DNA from: Antedon mediterranea
Lineage: Eukaryota; Echinodermata; Crinoidea; Comatulida; Antedonidae
NCBI RefSeq assembly: GCF_964355755.1
Contig: NC_092672.1
Span: 36,514,501 to 36,578,500, forward strand
Reading direction: 5' to 3'
DNA length: 64,000 bases
Part shown: positions 35,201 to 48,204 of the stretch, piece after piece
Layout of the letters: each line of letters starts with the position of its first letter
How positions within the stretch are numbered: position 1 is the stretch's first letter
Notes under the pieces: model-generated
Seen by the model: the letters and a program-made list of their open reading frames with translations, nothing else
Database searches by the model: none
What the model was told of the DNA's origin: nothing
Position numbers and translations under genes: made by a program

Positions 35201-38200
35201 CGTACAAAAATTGGTGTAATGGATATGGGTCTGATTTGATTTAAGTTAACCGGTCCTTTCACTTTAGGAAGTGGGGTTATGGTCGCCTCTTTCCACTTGC
35301 GCGGGACTATGCCTTGCGAGAGTGATGCGTTGTAGATGTCAACTAACGGTGATGCAATTTCAAATGCGAATTCTTTGATGGCGCGAGGCGGTAGATCACC
35401 CGGGGCAACTGATTTGTTGCAGTTTATTTTCTGAAGCTGATGATACACCTGCCAGAAGTTGAGTGTCGGTGCATAGCCACAAGGAAGGTATGATGGTAGA
35501 CTATTAGTTTGTAGGGGTTCAATCTTCTGGCATATATTCGCTAGGTAGTTATTTATTAGTTCGCAAATTTTAAGCGGATCGGTTTCTTCAGTTTCTAGAT
35601 TCAACACCGATTTCTTTTTATTCGTACCGCATATTTGGTTAACTTTTTGGAACCACTGCTTTGCGTTAGTGTTTTGCAGATTGTTAACTTCGTATTTGTA
35701 GTATTTAATCTTTGCTTGTTTGATTTCCCAAATTACTTGGTTTCTAAGTGTACGGAAATTGCGGGACATTTTTCCATATTTATGAAAACTAATTTGTCTC
35801 TTCTTACAAAGTCCTTTTATTTTTGGTGTGATCCATGGTTTGTCATTTGAATGAACTTTAATTCTGCGCTTTGGAAAACAACGTTCGTATGCCAGACATA
35901 ATGTTGATTCGAAAATATTTACTTTTTCATCAAGGTCGTCGGTTTCCAGTATTTCATGCCAATCTTGTGATGTTATCCATTGACCAAATCTATTGCAAGC
36001 AGATTCGCTAAAAGGCCGGGGAGACTTAATAACATTGCGGCCCTTAATGCAGACGAATCCAGGTTTTGGTTTCCATAAAATCGAATTCAATCATTATGCA
36101 GAATGTAATGTATATCTTTAAAAGAGATGATATACATTATTTAATACTTGATTAAAGGTCGTATAAAATATTGAATTCATGCTTGATATTACATTTCTTG
36201 AATAATTCATATTTACTACAGTATTTCTTCACACAATTTTCTAGTGATTATAACTAAACTCTAGAGGGCAGATGACAATTTTTTATGTTCATCAAAGCAA
36301 ATTCTCACTGTAAAGAATGTGTATTTCACAGTGAAAAATTAAATTATAAAATTTATTAATATTAGATTTTTTAAATAAATAATTTAATTTATTATACAGA
36401 AGTTCTCCTTTTGGACACCCCTATTTAGGGCCATAGCCAGCATGAGCACTACCTTGTCTTAGGGACACCCCTATTTAGGGCCATAGCCAGCATGAGCACT
36501 ACCTTGCCTTAGGGACACCCCTATTTAGGGCCATAGCCAGCATGAGCACTACCTTGCCTTAGGGTACATTGGACACCCCTATTTAGGGCCATAGCCAGCG
36601 TGAGCACTACCTTGCCTTAGGGACACCCCTATTTAGAGCCATAGCCAGCATGAGCACTACCTTGCCTTAGGGTACATTGGACACCCCTATTTAGGGCCAT
36701 ATCCAGCATGAGCACTACCTTGCCTTAGGGACACCCCTATTTAGGGCCATAGCCAGCATGAGCACTACCTGGCCTTAGGGACACCCCTATTTAGAGCCAT
36801 AGCCAGCGTGAGCACTACCTTGCCTTAGGGACACCCCTATTTAGGGCCATAGCCAGCATGAGCACTACCTTGCCTTAGGGACACCCCTATTTAGGGCCAT
36901 AGCCAGCATGAGCACTACCTTGCCTTAGGGTACATTGGACACCCCTATTTAGGGCCATAGCCAGCGTGAGCACTACCTTGCCTTAGGGACACCCCTATTT
37001 AGAGCCATAGCCAGCATGAGCACTACCTTGCCTTAGGGTACATTGGACACCCCTATTTAGGGCCATATCCAGCATGAGCACTACCTTGCCTTAGGGACAC
37101 CCCTATTTAGGGCCATAGCCAGCATGAGCACTACCTGGCCTTAGGGACACCCCTATTTAGAGCCATAGCCAGCGTGAGCACTACCTTGCCTTAGGGACAC
37201 CCCTATTTAGGGCCATAGCCAGCATGAGCACTACCTTGCCTTTTGGACACCCCTATTTAGGGCCATAGCCAGCATGAGCACTACCTGGCCTTAGGGTACA
37301 TTGGACACCCCTATTTAGGGCCATAGCCAGCATGAGCACTACCTTGCCTTTTGGACACCCCTATTTAGGGCCATAGCCAGCATGAGCACTACCTTGCCTT
37401 AGGGTACATTGGACACCCCTATTTAGGGCCATAGCCAGCATGAGCACTACCTTGCCTTTTGGACACCCCTATTTAGGGCCATAGCCAGCATGAGCACTAC
37501 CTGGCCTTAGGGTACATTTTCCTGTTGAAAATGAAATAGTCCAACCCCTATTAAGAAGACACTGTTTTGGATCCCTACCTTTTGTATGTATTATATTAAT
37601 GTTGATATCGTTTTCTTAGGGAATCTGTGTGGACACATATTAAGAACACAGCAGCCAAGAAGACTCTACTCCTTGGCAGAATTAAAATGTAAGTTTAAAG
37701 CTATGTCTACACTATCAAACTTTATGTGACCAAAAAATGGGAGCATATCACTACCCTATTTGGGAACATCACACTTATTTTGTCAAACTAGTTTGATAGT
37801 ATAAACATAGCTTAATGATTGTACTTCTAGGACGTTAGGGCGTAATCACAATGCAAGTAAATTGACCAATTACAAGCGGTGGTTCGCATGATCCTTAAGA
37901 TTACATTTGTTGCACATATTTTCTTGCGTTGCGTCCTCTCATAGTAACTACTTAATATTCTGTCATTCAGATTAAGGCTTGATTTTAAGTAATTTGTCAA
38001 GTTAAGTTGTTTTAATTTAACCCCAACATGAGCCACTTAAACATATCTCTTGTCACTGCTTATAGAGTTGTTATTTTTCCATAACCTTTTAATTGGTTGT
38101 CTCTTACGTTTGAAATTTTCATTTAGTTCTAGCAAACATACTTGTCAACTAATGCATTTTATTGTTAGCTAATAATGTTATTATTCTAACACTAATAATG

Positions 38201-41200
38201 ATAAATAATATTGTATCAAGGTCATAACATAACTGTTAAAGTTTTATCAAGGTCATAACTAATTAAAGTAACTAATAATCAAATGGAGTGCATAAAAAAC
38301 AACTATTTTAAAGTCAATTAGGTAATGAGAAGGGGAAAAGCAAAACATTGCTGCTGGCCCATCATGTTTTTTATTTCCTTTATTATGATACTGTTATTAC
38401 TATGTAATTGTTCGTTTACAATAAACCATTGATTAGCGAAAGATATTTTTGTTTGCTCCCATTTGCCTTTGGTGAATTGAGATAAGAAATTATGAAGTGA
38501 AGGGGATGGTACGACTGTGTTGTCTGTCTGACACTTTACCATTCATATCAAGTCTAGATATGGTACTATTCATAATAAAAGTATAGAAATGCAATTTCAT
38601 TATGTGAAAATACATTTAAATAAATGTTATTATATGGCAATAATATCTGTCTGTGTTGACATCAAATATTCCAAAATTCTGTTCATAATGTAAACTCCGT
38701 CTTGCATGACAATGACGAAGGTTTTTGTCTTGACTACATTATTTTATTGTTAGATGCTTAGTGTAATTTTATTTATTTTAGTGCTATTTTTACAGGGTAT
38801 GATGTCAATAATCTCAACCCAATGTATTTATACTGTACAGTACATAATTATTAATTAATTAATTATTAATTATTAATTACTAATTAAATGGCAAGCACCA
38901 ATCTGAACTCATGACTTCAAAGCTCTGTCTACACTATCAAGCTAGTTTGACAAAAAAAGTGTGATGTGCCCAAATGTGGCAGTTATATGCCCAAATATGG
39001 TAGTGATATGACATCATCATGTCCATATATGGACACATCACATTGTTTTGTCACATAGAGTTTGATATTGTAGACAGAGCTTAATATTACTGTACATATG
39101 TAGATGCATATCATCAAAGCCATAGTTTGATAAAAGCATATTTTAAAAAATGCCAAGTCTCATCCTAAATAGATCATTTATATTCCTACTTAGGTTTTTT
39201 TTAATTCTAAAGTCATGGTTCGAGTCCTTTTTGAAGTCACAGATTTATTCTCATCCTATCATAATATAGAGATGATCATTATGCATGCTTGTTTTCATTG
39301 TGACATCATGCGAAACGCCTTAAGTTCAATTTAGCCTAAATAAATGATAATGCAGTACGCCTCTATGCATAATTTATTATTATAAAAATAAGTAATGCCA
39401 ACAAAACAACTAAATTGAAAATATTAGTCCAGATGAGTATGTTTTGTAAAACTTTTCCCGAGGCTAAATAATTATTAAGAACAGAAAGGTAGATGTGAGA
39501 AGTAGGCTGCTGTGTGCTGAGCTATTATGTTCATTTTCATTACGTTCTTGTCCCCCGTAGTATATTTATATTTTGAGTAATTTATGTTTTGAAATCTTGC
39601 GCATTTCATTCTTTATTCCCAATCCCAAGGCTGTTATTAATATCAAGTAGTGAATCGGATAACAACATTTCATTGCTTGTGATTTCTTTTGAGAATTATT
39701 ATTCTATCTGTGTGCGGATTGCATCGAAATATAGAGTGTCGTCCGTCAATATCTATTTCTAAATGCTTATGGTAATTTAATTATTAAAACAGTATTCTGA
39801 GAAAGTTGTTTAAAATCGTAAAAAATGATTTTATGAACTTTTATGGCTTAGACTGTATTGCTAGATATTTCTTTCAAGATTGTGTTTTTGTTTTATAATA
39901 ATATTAAAATTCATTGAAGCTACACTTTTACAATGGCGGCACACATTCATACAGGTGTGTTCGTAGAATAAATATATTGAAAACAAACAGATACAAAAAT
40001 AAAAATGTGTTTGTGTGCGATTTAAAAGCTTATTACTATTAGCTTATTTCCATTGGGATCCTTGAAATTTGCTATAATACTTACCAAAAAGCAAATGTGA
40101 TTGAAACAATACATTTAAATAAATAAATATGAATAAGTACATATATGAATAGGTAAATAGATGAATAAGTACATATGAATAAGTACATATATGGTTAAGT
40201 ACATATATGGATAAGTACATATACGAATAAGTACATATATGAATAAGTAAATAGATGAATAAGTAAATAGATAATAAGTACATATATGGATAAGTACATA
40301 TACGAATAAGTACATATATGAATAAGTAAATAGATGAATAAGTATTGTTTGTGCAGTGATATTTGTAGATCTAAATGGTAAATGTCTGAGATGTTCTAAT
40401 GTGACCGATGTGATTTTAATTTGTATTTTATTACTCTGTAGAGTGACGTATGGTTATTGCTTGCATGCTATAATAAAGACATGAACTGCATGTTCATTAA
40501 TAAATGTATCAGATGTTTAATTTAACCAATGTGATTTTAATCAATGATTTATTTGTCTCCAGGGCGACGCACAACTTATTTCAACTTGTTAATAGACACC
40601 AAAAACAATCAGGTTCAACGGACCTGACAGAAGAACAGCTTTCAAAGGTAAGACTTACCACCTTACGAAGTGCATGTACAGATAAGTACATGTAAAAATA
40701 GGTACATGGACAAATAAGTACATTACAAATAAGAATATTTACAAGTAAGTGCATGTGCAAATAAGTACATATACGAATAAGTACACCTGCAAAAAAGTAT
40801 GTGTACAAAAGTACATGTGCAAATAAATACATGTGAAAATAAGTACATGTGCAGATAAGTACAAGTGTGAATAAGTACTAATGACTACATGAGTGAATAA
40901 GTACATGTATGTGTGAATAAGTACATGGATGTGTAAATAAGTACATGTATGTGTGAATAAGTACATGTATGTGTGAATAAGTACATGTACGAATAAGTTT
41001 GTGTATCTATTTGTTGTTAATTTTATGGCATTTTGGAGATATAATTGTAAAAAAATATCATGTTTACATCATCTACTTTGTTTACTTCATGTCATGTTCA
41101 ATTTGACATCACGGAGACAAACTAGCACATACTTTAATTAAGCACTACATCAACAGTTACACCGCTGCTGAAGACCATATAAGTTTATGTTTCTTCTCAT

Positions 41201-44200
41201 TCAATCAAAGAAATCAGATTGTCTATTGCATTGTCGTTTTAAGACTCATAAAGCAATGCCGTTATTGACTGTTTATATTAGGTGTTCACATAAAATGTTT
41301 TGTTTTCTCACTTGTTCTTGCCGATGGCATTTTCATCTTTGTATGTCATTTCGAATCGTACAATTTTGCATCTACTAAAGAAATCTCATGACATCTCTGA
41401 ATAATGCTCGCTTATTATTTAGTTTTAAACTTCATACTTGCATTATCTTTTACATCTTTAAGTGGCTATTTCTTCTTAATGAATGTTTTCACATTTTCTA
41501 TATTACTGTATAAGCGTTTCATCTTTTATCTATTTACTGCAGTAATTATTTTATTCTACTGTATCATTCTGTATATGAATGGTGTGATTTTGAGATTCTT
41601 ATAAAATATTTGCAATATTGGCATTTATAAGGATATTTTTTTAGGATAGGAAAGAGTGTATAGACAATGCAATCAAATTTTATGTAACTGTAATTTAGAA
41701 ACTTTGTCACTCTATTTAATGCCTAGCCTACCTGGATAAACCGACAATAGTCCATGCTCTCCAAAGGGAGGGCTTAGATACGAAAAGTAAATTGCCTAAT
41801 TAAATGTGTAAAAACATAAGAGATAAGATATGCTGAGAAGACAATTTTTACAGTTATTTCAAATAATCGTAAATACTAAACCATACAAGTACAACTCAAG
41901 GTTGAAATGAAAATTTTTTTAATGAAAATAGTAACGAGTCCATAAAAAAAATGAACAAAATGTGTAAATGACGAGGTTAAGACAACTGACAGGCATACAA
42001 GGTTAAGACAACTGACAGGCACACAAGGTGAAGATGAGTATCATTTGGGACACTTTGACATTATGCTATTGTTATTACTTGTCTTGTTATTGTTTCTATC
42101 TTAATACGTAATAATAAAAAGGAATAATACATATATATTTATAAGAACAGAATTCATGACAGTTATAATAGTCTGATTCAAACCATAGTTAACGCACTTC
42201 CACAATCCAACCTGCATCAGCGTTGGTGCTAATTCATGACAGTTATAATAGTCTGATTCAAACCATAGTTAACGCACTTCCACAATCCAACCTGCATCAG
42301 CGTTGGTGCTAATTCATGACAGTTATAATAGTCTGATTCAAACCATAGTTAACGCACTTCCACAATCCAACCTGCATCAGCGTTGGTGCTAATTCATGAC
42401 AGTTATAATAGTCTGATTCAAACCATAGTTAACGTACTTCCACAATCCAACCTGCATCAGCGTTGGTGCTAATTCATGACAGTTATAATAGTCTGATTCA
42501 AACCATAGTTAACGCACTTCCACAATCCAACCTACATCAGCATTGGTGCTAATTCATGACAGTTATAATAGTCTGATTCAAACCATAGTTAACGCACTTC
42601 ACAATCCAACCTACATCAGCGTTGGTGCTAATTCATGACAGTTATAATAGTCTGATTCAAACCCTGCATCAGCGTTGGTGCTAATTCATGACAGTTATAA
42701 TAGTCTGATTCAAACCATAGTTAACGTACTTCCACAATCCAACCTGCATCAGTGTTGGTGCTAATTCATGACAGTTATAATAGTCTGATTCAAACCATAG
42801 TTAACGCACTTCCACAATCCAACCTGCATCAGCGTTGGTGCTAATTCATGACAGTTATAATAGTCTGATTCAAACCATAGTTAACGCACTTCCACAAACC
42901 AACCTGCATCAGCGTTGGTGCTAATTCATGACAGTTATAATAGTCTGATTCAAACCATAGTTAACGCACTTCCACAATCCAACCTGCATCAGCGTTGGTG
43001 CTAATTCATGACAGTTATAATAGTCTGATTCAAACCATAGTTAACGTACTTCCACAATCCAACCTGCATCAGTGTTGGTGCTAATTCATGACAGTTATAA
43101 TAGTCTGATTCAAACCATAGTTAACGCACTTCCACAATCCAACCTGCATCAGCGTTGGTGCTAATTCATGACAGTTATAATAGTCTGATTCAAACCATAG
43201 TTAACGCACTTCCACAAACCAACCTGCATCAGCGTTGGTGCTAATTCATGACAGTTATAATAGTCTGATTCAAACCATAGTTAACGCACTTCCACAATCC
43301 AACCTGCATCAGCGTTGGTGCTAATTCATGACAGTTATAATAGTCTGATTCAAACCATAGTTAACGTACTTCCACAATCCAACCTGCATCAGCGTTGGTG
43401 CTAATTCATGACAGTTATAATAGTCTGATTCAAACCATAGTTAACGCACTTCCACAAACCAACCTGCATCAGCGTTGGTGCTAATTCATGACAGTTATAA
43501 TAGTCTGATTCAAACCATAGTTAACGTACTTCCACAATCCAACCTGCATCAGCGTTGGTGCTAATTCATGACAGTTATAATAGTCTGATTCAAACCATAG
43601 TTAACGCACTTCCACAAACCAACCTGCATCAGCGTTGGTGCTAATTCATGACAGTTATAAAAGTCTGATTCAAACCATAGTTAACGTACTTCCACAATCC
43701 AACCTGCATCAGTGTTGGTGCTAATTCATGACAGTTATAATAGTCTGATTCAAACCATAGTTAACGCACTTCCACAATCCAACCTGCATCAGCGTTGGTG
43801 CTAATTCATGACAGTTATAATAGTCTGATTCAAACCATAGTTAACGCACTTCCACAAACCAACCTGCATCAGCGTTGGTGCTAATTCATGACAGTTATAA
43901 TAGTCTGATTCAAACCATAGTTAACGTACTTCCACAATCCAACCTGCATCAGCGTTGGTGCTAATTCATGACAGTTATAATAGTCTGATTCAAACCATAG
44001 TTAACGCACTTCCACAAACCAACCTGCATTAGTGTTGGTGCTAATTCATGACAGTTATAATAGTCTGATTCAAACCATAGTTAACGTACTTCCACAATCC
44101 AACCTACATCAGCGTTGGTGCTAATTCATGACAGTTATAATAGTCTGATTCAAACCATAGTTAACGTACTTCCACAATCCAACCTGCATCAGCGTTGGTG

Positions 44201-46998
44201 CTAATTCATGACAGTTATAATAGTCTGATTCAAACCATAGTTAACGCACTTCCACAAACCAACCTGCATCAGCGTTGGTGCTAATTCATGACAGTTATAA
44301 TAGTCTGATTCAAACCATAGTTAACGCACTTCCACAATCCAACCTGCATCAGCGTTGGTGCTAATTCATGACAGTTATAATAGTCTGATTCAAACCATAG
44401 TTAACGCACTTCCACAAACCAACCTGCATCAGCGTTGGTGCTAATTCATGACAGTTATAATAGTCTGATTCAAACCATAGTTAACGCACTTCCACAAACC
44501 AACCTGCATCAGCGTTGGTGCTAATTCATGACAGTTATAATAGTCTGATTCAAACCATAGTTAACGTACTTCCACAATCCAACCTGCATCAGTGTTGGTG
44601 CTAATTCATGACAGTTATAATAGTCTGATTCAAACCATAGTTAACGCACTTCCACAATCCAACCTGCATCAGCGTTGGTGCTAATTCATGACAGTTATAA
44701 TAGTCTGATTCAAACCATAGTTAACGCACTTCCACAAACCAACCTGCATCAGCGTTGGTGCTAATTCATGACAGTTATAATAGTCTGATTCAAACCATAG
44801 TTAACGCACTTCCACAATCCAACCTGCATCAGCGTTGGTGCTAATTCATGACAGTTATAATAGTCTGATTCAAACCATAGTTAACGTACTTCCACAATCC
44901 AACCTGCATCAGCGTTGGTGCTAATTCATGACAGTTATAATAGTCTGATTCAAACCATAGTTAACGCACTTCCACAAACCAACCTGCATCAGCGTTGGTG
45001 CTAATTCATGACAGTTATAATAGTCTGATTCAAACCATAGTTAACGTACTTCCACAATCCAACCTGCATCAGCGTTGGTGCTAATTCATGACAGTTATAA
45101 TAGTCTGATTCAAACCATAGTTAACGCACTTCCACAAACAAACCTGCATCAGCGTTGGTGCTAATTCATGACAGTTATAATAGTCTGATTCAAACCATAG
45201 TTAACGTACTTCCACAATCCAACCTGCATCAGTGTTGGTGCTAATTCATGACAGTTATAATAGTCTGATTCAAACCATAGTTAACGCACTTCCACAATCC
45301 AACCTGCATCAGCGTTGGTGCTAATTCATGACAGTTATAATAGTCTGATTCAAACCATAGTTAACGCACTTCCACAAACCAACCTGCATCAGCGTTGGTG
45401 CTAATTCATGACAGTTATAATAGTCTGATTCAAACCATAGTTAACGCACTTCCACAATCCAACCTGCATCAGCGTTGGTGCTAATTCATGACAGTTATAA
45501 TAGTCTGATTCAAACCATAGTTAACGTACTTCCACAATCCAACCTGCATCAGCGTTGGTGCTAATTCATGACAGTTATAATAGTCTGATTCAAACCATAG
45601 TTAACGCACTTCCACAAACCAACCTGCATTAGCGTTGGTGCTAATTCATGACAGTTATAATAGTCTGATTCAAACCATAGTTAACGTACTTCCACAATCC
45701 AACCTGCATCAGCGTTGGTGCTAATTCATGACAGTTATAATAGTCTGATTCAAACCATAGTTAACGTACTTCCACAATCCAACCTGCATCAGCGTTGGTG
45801 CTAATTCATGACAGTTATAATAGTCTGATTCAAACCATAGTTAACGCACTTCCACAAACCAACCTGCATCAGCGTTGGTGCTAATTCATGACAGTTATAA
45901 TAGTCTGATTCAAACCATAGTTAACGCACTTCCACAATCCAACCTGCATCAGCGTTGGTGCTAATTCATGACAGTTATAATAGTCTGATTCAAACCATAG
46001 TTAACGCACTTCCACAAACCAACCTGCATCAGCGTTGGTGCTAATTCATGACAGTTATAATAGTCTGATTCAAACCATAGTTAACGCACTTCCACAATCC
46101 AACCTGCATCAGCGTTGGTGCTAATTCATGACAGTTATAATAGTCTGATTCAAACCATAGTTAACGCACTTCCACAATCCAACCTGCATCAGCGTTGGTG
46201 CTAATTCATGACAGTTATAATAGTCTGATTCAAACCATAGTTAACGTACTTCCACAATCCAACCTGCATCAGTGTTGGTGCTAATTCATGACAGTTATAA
46301 TAGTCTGATTCAAACCATAGTTAACGCACTTCCACAATCCAACCTGCATCAGCGTTGGTGCTAATTCATGACAGTTATAATAGTCTGATTCAAACCATAG
46401 TTAACGCACTTCCACAATCCAACCTGCATCAGCGTTGGTGCTAATTCATGACAGTTATAATAGTCTCATTCAAACCATAGTTAACGCACTTCCACAATCC
46501 AACCTGCATCAGCGTTGGTGCTAATTCATGACAGTTATAATAGTCTGATTCAAACCATAGTTAACGCACTTCCACAAACCAACCTGCATCAGCGTTGGTG
46601 CTAATTAATATTGTAGGTTGATTTTGTGGAAGTTGCTTATATTGTTAATTTCCTGTCACATTTTTTATCTTTTTGTTTTGTATGATTTGTATATTAATGT
46701 ACTATCCGAAATAAAGGAATTTAATGAATGAATATTATTAAGTTTAATCAAGGAAGATTGAAATTACAATTTACCTTTTCCCTGATTTAATTAATTTAAT
46801 TTATTAAACCCCAATACTTGGATTATAAAACGAGGCTTAACATGTGTCTTCTTGGTTAAGATTTAATCAGAAAAAAATGTTTACAAAATTAATTTTATTT
46901 TCTAGATTCAAACATTTATAATGGACTTGACCCAAATAACGACTGAAATAAAACGAGGGGAGGCTATTGGAACATCAATAGGAGCCACTTCTTCATAG
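32288..46998 (+). CDS. CCDC42: CCDC42-type axonemal coiled-coil protein
   Basis: Coiled-coil protein of the CCDC42/CFAP73 (DUF4200) family, known from sperm flagella and motile-cilium assembly. Exons: 32288-32343, 32851-32956, 33240-33344, 34309-34566, 34884-35047, 37620-37688, 40563-40647 and 46906-46998 (TAG). Phases agree, giving 311 aa against about 316 in human CCDC42. Recognisable segments are the N-terminal EEYFRTTFEDKLL, TRLLEKRREM, FDKFLKENDSKRSRAVKKA, FNTFLDRVLESAEEFQE, HNNQLAMLQTRLD and the near-invariant WTHIKNTAAKKTLLLGRIKM at residues about 230-250. Nearly all residues 35-215 have heptad character. The CDS is only 0.94 kb but the gene spans 14.7 kb, because introns hold LINE pieces, a minisatellite and a 4.45-kb satellite. 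Intron 2 uses a GC donor. (Eight coding exons are listed; an extra untranslated 5' exon was not sought.). Confidence 0.93.
32969..33132 (+). repeat. 31-bp tandem repeat
   Basis: About five units of GTGAACCACTCTCACATGG then TGCATATTCTAT, starting 12 bp after the GC donor of CCDC42 intron 2. Confidence 0.92.
33455..34136 (-). mobile_element. 5'-truncated LINE with poly(A) tail
   Basis: On the minus strand a 156-codon frame (34132-33662) reads LRANKTLKVKLQTAQNKTVR, NWLPVDLRVKQIKLCHMYRI and SWNHLPKL near the end, the post-RT region of a non-LTR ORF2. A 3' UTR and a tail of about 19 A follow (T run at 33459-33477). It lies in a CCDC42 intron, antisense to the gene. Confidence 0.88.
34706..34750. 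mobile_element. family A left end only
   Basis: TAAAGCTCTGTCTACATTGTC then AACTTTATGTGACAAAAA, running into a T-rich low-complexity stretch (34750-34850) in place of the rest. Confidence 0.7.
35060..36092 (-). mobile_element. LINE ORF2 fragment, endonuclease-RT linker and RT start
   Basis: A 336-codon frame. Residues 1-150 are linker (SNDKPWITPKIKGLCKKRQ). After that RT blocks begin: NKSVAPGDLPPRAIKE, KEATITPLPKVKGP, IRPISITPIFVRMLEHF and MQFGNRTGASTSHYLI. The frame stops before the catalytic FADD-type motif, so it is cut on both sides and inactive. Antisense within a CCDC42 intron, 12 bp after exon 34884-35047. Confidence 0.9.
36405..37517 (+). repeat. 50/58-bp minisatellite with higher-order structure
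   Basis: Twenty-one to 22 units beginning GGACACCCCTATTTAGGG, then CCATAGCCAGCATGAGCAC and TACCTTGCCTTAG. Units with an added GGTACATT are 58 bp. Variant bases recur with a 366-bp (seven-unit) period. In a CCDC42 intron. Confidence 0.93.
37699..37812. mobile_element. family A element just after a CCDC42 donor
   Basis: AGCTATGTCTACACTATC to AGTATAAACATAGCT, flanked by TAA (37696-37698 and 37813-37815). It begins at intron position +11 after the exon 37620-37688. Confidence 0.87.
37828..37950. mobile_element. family B element, decayed
   Basis: CTAGGACGTTAGGGCGTAA, AAATTGACCAATTACAAGCGG and a right arm TTGCGTTGCGTCCT are recognisable; the termini are lost. Confidence 0.55.
38918..39083. mobile_element. 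family A element
   Basis: AAAGCTCTGTCTACACTATC to ATTGTAGACAGAGCTTA, with two 21-bp units. In the CCDC42 intron before exon 40563. Confidence 0.86.
40120..40345 (+). repeat. ATAAGTACATATATGA array, upstream of CCDC42 exon
   Basis: Units of 12-16 bp (ATGAATAAGTACATAT and AATAAGTAAATAGATG). Minus-strand open frames through it are spurious. Confidence 0.85.
40670..40998 (+). repeat. AATAAGTACATGTATGTG array, downstream of CCDC42 exon
   Basis: Units of 14-20 bp sharing AATAAGTACATG with the array at 40120-40345. It begins about 25 bp after the exon 40563-40647 donor. Confidence 0.85.
42151..46602 (+). repeat. 4.45-kb satellite of 80-bp units
   Basis: About 56 units opening AATTCATGACAGTTATAATA and closing CAGCGTTGGTGCT; 80 bp each, except one of 79 bp and one truncated to 53 bp (near 42631). 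Sparse variants (AACGCAC/AACGTAC, CAATCC/CAAACC, CAGCG/CAGTG) recur in ordered blocks. No spacers, so not CRISPR. In the last CCDC42 intron. Confidence 0.97.
46569..46632. repeat. inverted half-unit closing the satellite
   Basis: CTTCCACAAACCAACCTGC (46569-46587) pairs with GTAGGTTGATTTTGTGGAAG (46613-46632) across a loop of about 25 bases. Confidence 0.75.
46632..46735 (+). mobile_element. possible LINE 3' tail
   Basis: TTTGTATGATTTGTATATTAA then CCGAAATAAAGGAATTTAATGAATGAAT resembles CR1-type 3' ends. It directly follows the 80-bp satellite. Confidence 0.4.
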
Positions 46999-48204
46999 AC
47001 CATTTGCAGTAATCACTCTTCTTCACAGTTGTTAATTCAATTAAATTATATATAGGAGATTGTACAGTGTTACCTCACAATGTAAATATTTATTTGAAAA
47101 TATTTTTTTTCTTGTTGAAAGAGTAAAAATGTACTAAATGTTGAAAATTATGTGTCAATGTCTTTTATTTTTTATATTTTAATCATAATCAATAATAATA
47201 ATAATAATTTAATCAATAATTTTAATATAATTTCACTCTTCCCTGATTTTAATATATTTCATATATCATTTCAATACTAATTTAAAACATTCATTTACCA
47301 TACATACATGTGCTAACATACTTACTGTATTTTAGAAATATACTACACAATAACCCATTACAGTGTATTCCATTGTTTGAAATATTTATATACTTTTCAT
47401 AATTTTTTTTTGCTGGATCTATTCTCTTCTTTATTGTATCAAACAAAAAAACAATTTCAATACAAAAGGTAGCCAAGGTATAGCCGAAGCTAATCAAGCT
47501 TGGTACCTTTTATCTTAACTAACTTAAGCTACAAAATTAACAAATAAATAACAGAACTTAAAAGAAAATAAAAATTTGATAACGTCAATAACAAAACAAA
47601 AAATGTTGAATAATAAATAAATAACATAACATAAAGTGCTGTATGTACTATACTGTATTAAACAAAACCATATCAGTTCAATAGATAATATCTGATGAAT
47701 TAACAATATATAAAAACATTGTAAATTATAGATTATTCTTTTATATACTTAGATAAAAGTAATTCTTTAAGTTGTTTAGAGAAAGCAAATCTAGATGTAA
47801 TTGTTCGTAATTCTTGCGGTATTATATATGTTTAATTAGCAAGCAAACAGAAATCGATGATAATTGTATACATGAAAACTATTTTAATGTGGTACAAATA
47901 GGTTTTAAATTTGCGTCTTTTTTTCTTTTATCTATTCGTGCCATCCATAAAAAAAAACGTACGAACTTATATAACACCATTAGTTGTGAATTTTTAACAA
48001 ATTTCACAGTTACATTTCACATTTAAATTTCACATTTTGACGAATGAGTTAAAATATCGACAGATGTACGATAAACTTCCCTGTCATGTCGTGCTTTCAT
48101 CACATTCTTTTCTCTTTTATTAATTTTCTTCGTGATTAAAAACTTTAAAAACACATTTTTTTTCACAAAAATGTTTGTTTTCTATCATCAGCGAGAGTAC
48201 CTGT
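46999..48204. other. CCDC42 3' flank, no gene seen
   Basis: Very AT-rich (many TTTAT and AATAA runs); the open frames here are short and without recognisable composition. Confidence 0.5.

Noticed and set aside
35080-36090. Host gene on the minus strand
   Set aside because: Residues match the linker and RT start of non-LTR retrotransposons; it is truncated and lies antisense in a CCDC42 intron.
40044-40315. Tyr/Leu/Ile-rich minus-strand frames
   Set aside because: Translation of the AATAAGTACATAT array.
42151-46602. CRISPR-like array
   Set aside because: Units are contiguous 80-bp copies with no unique spacers, in an animal intron.
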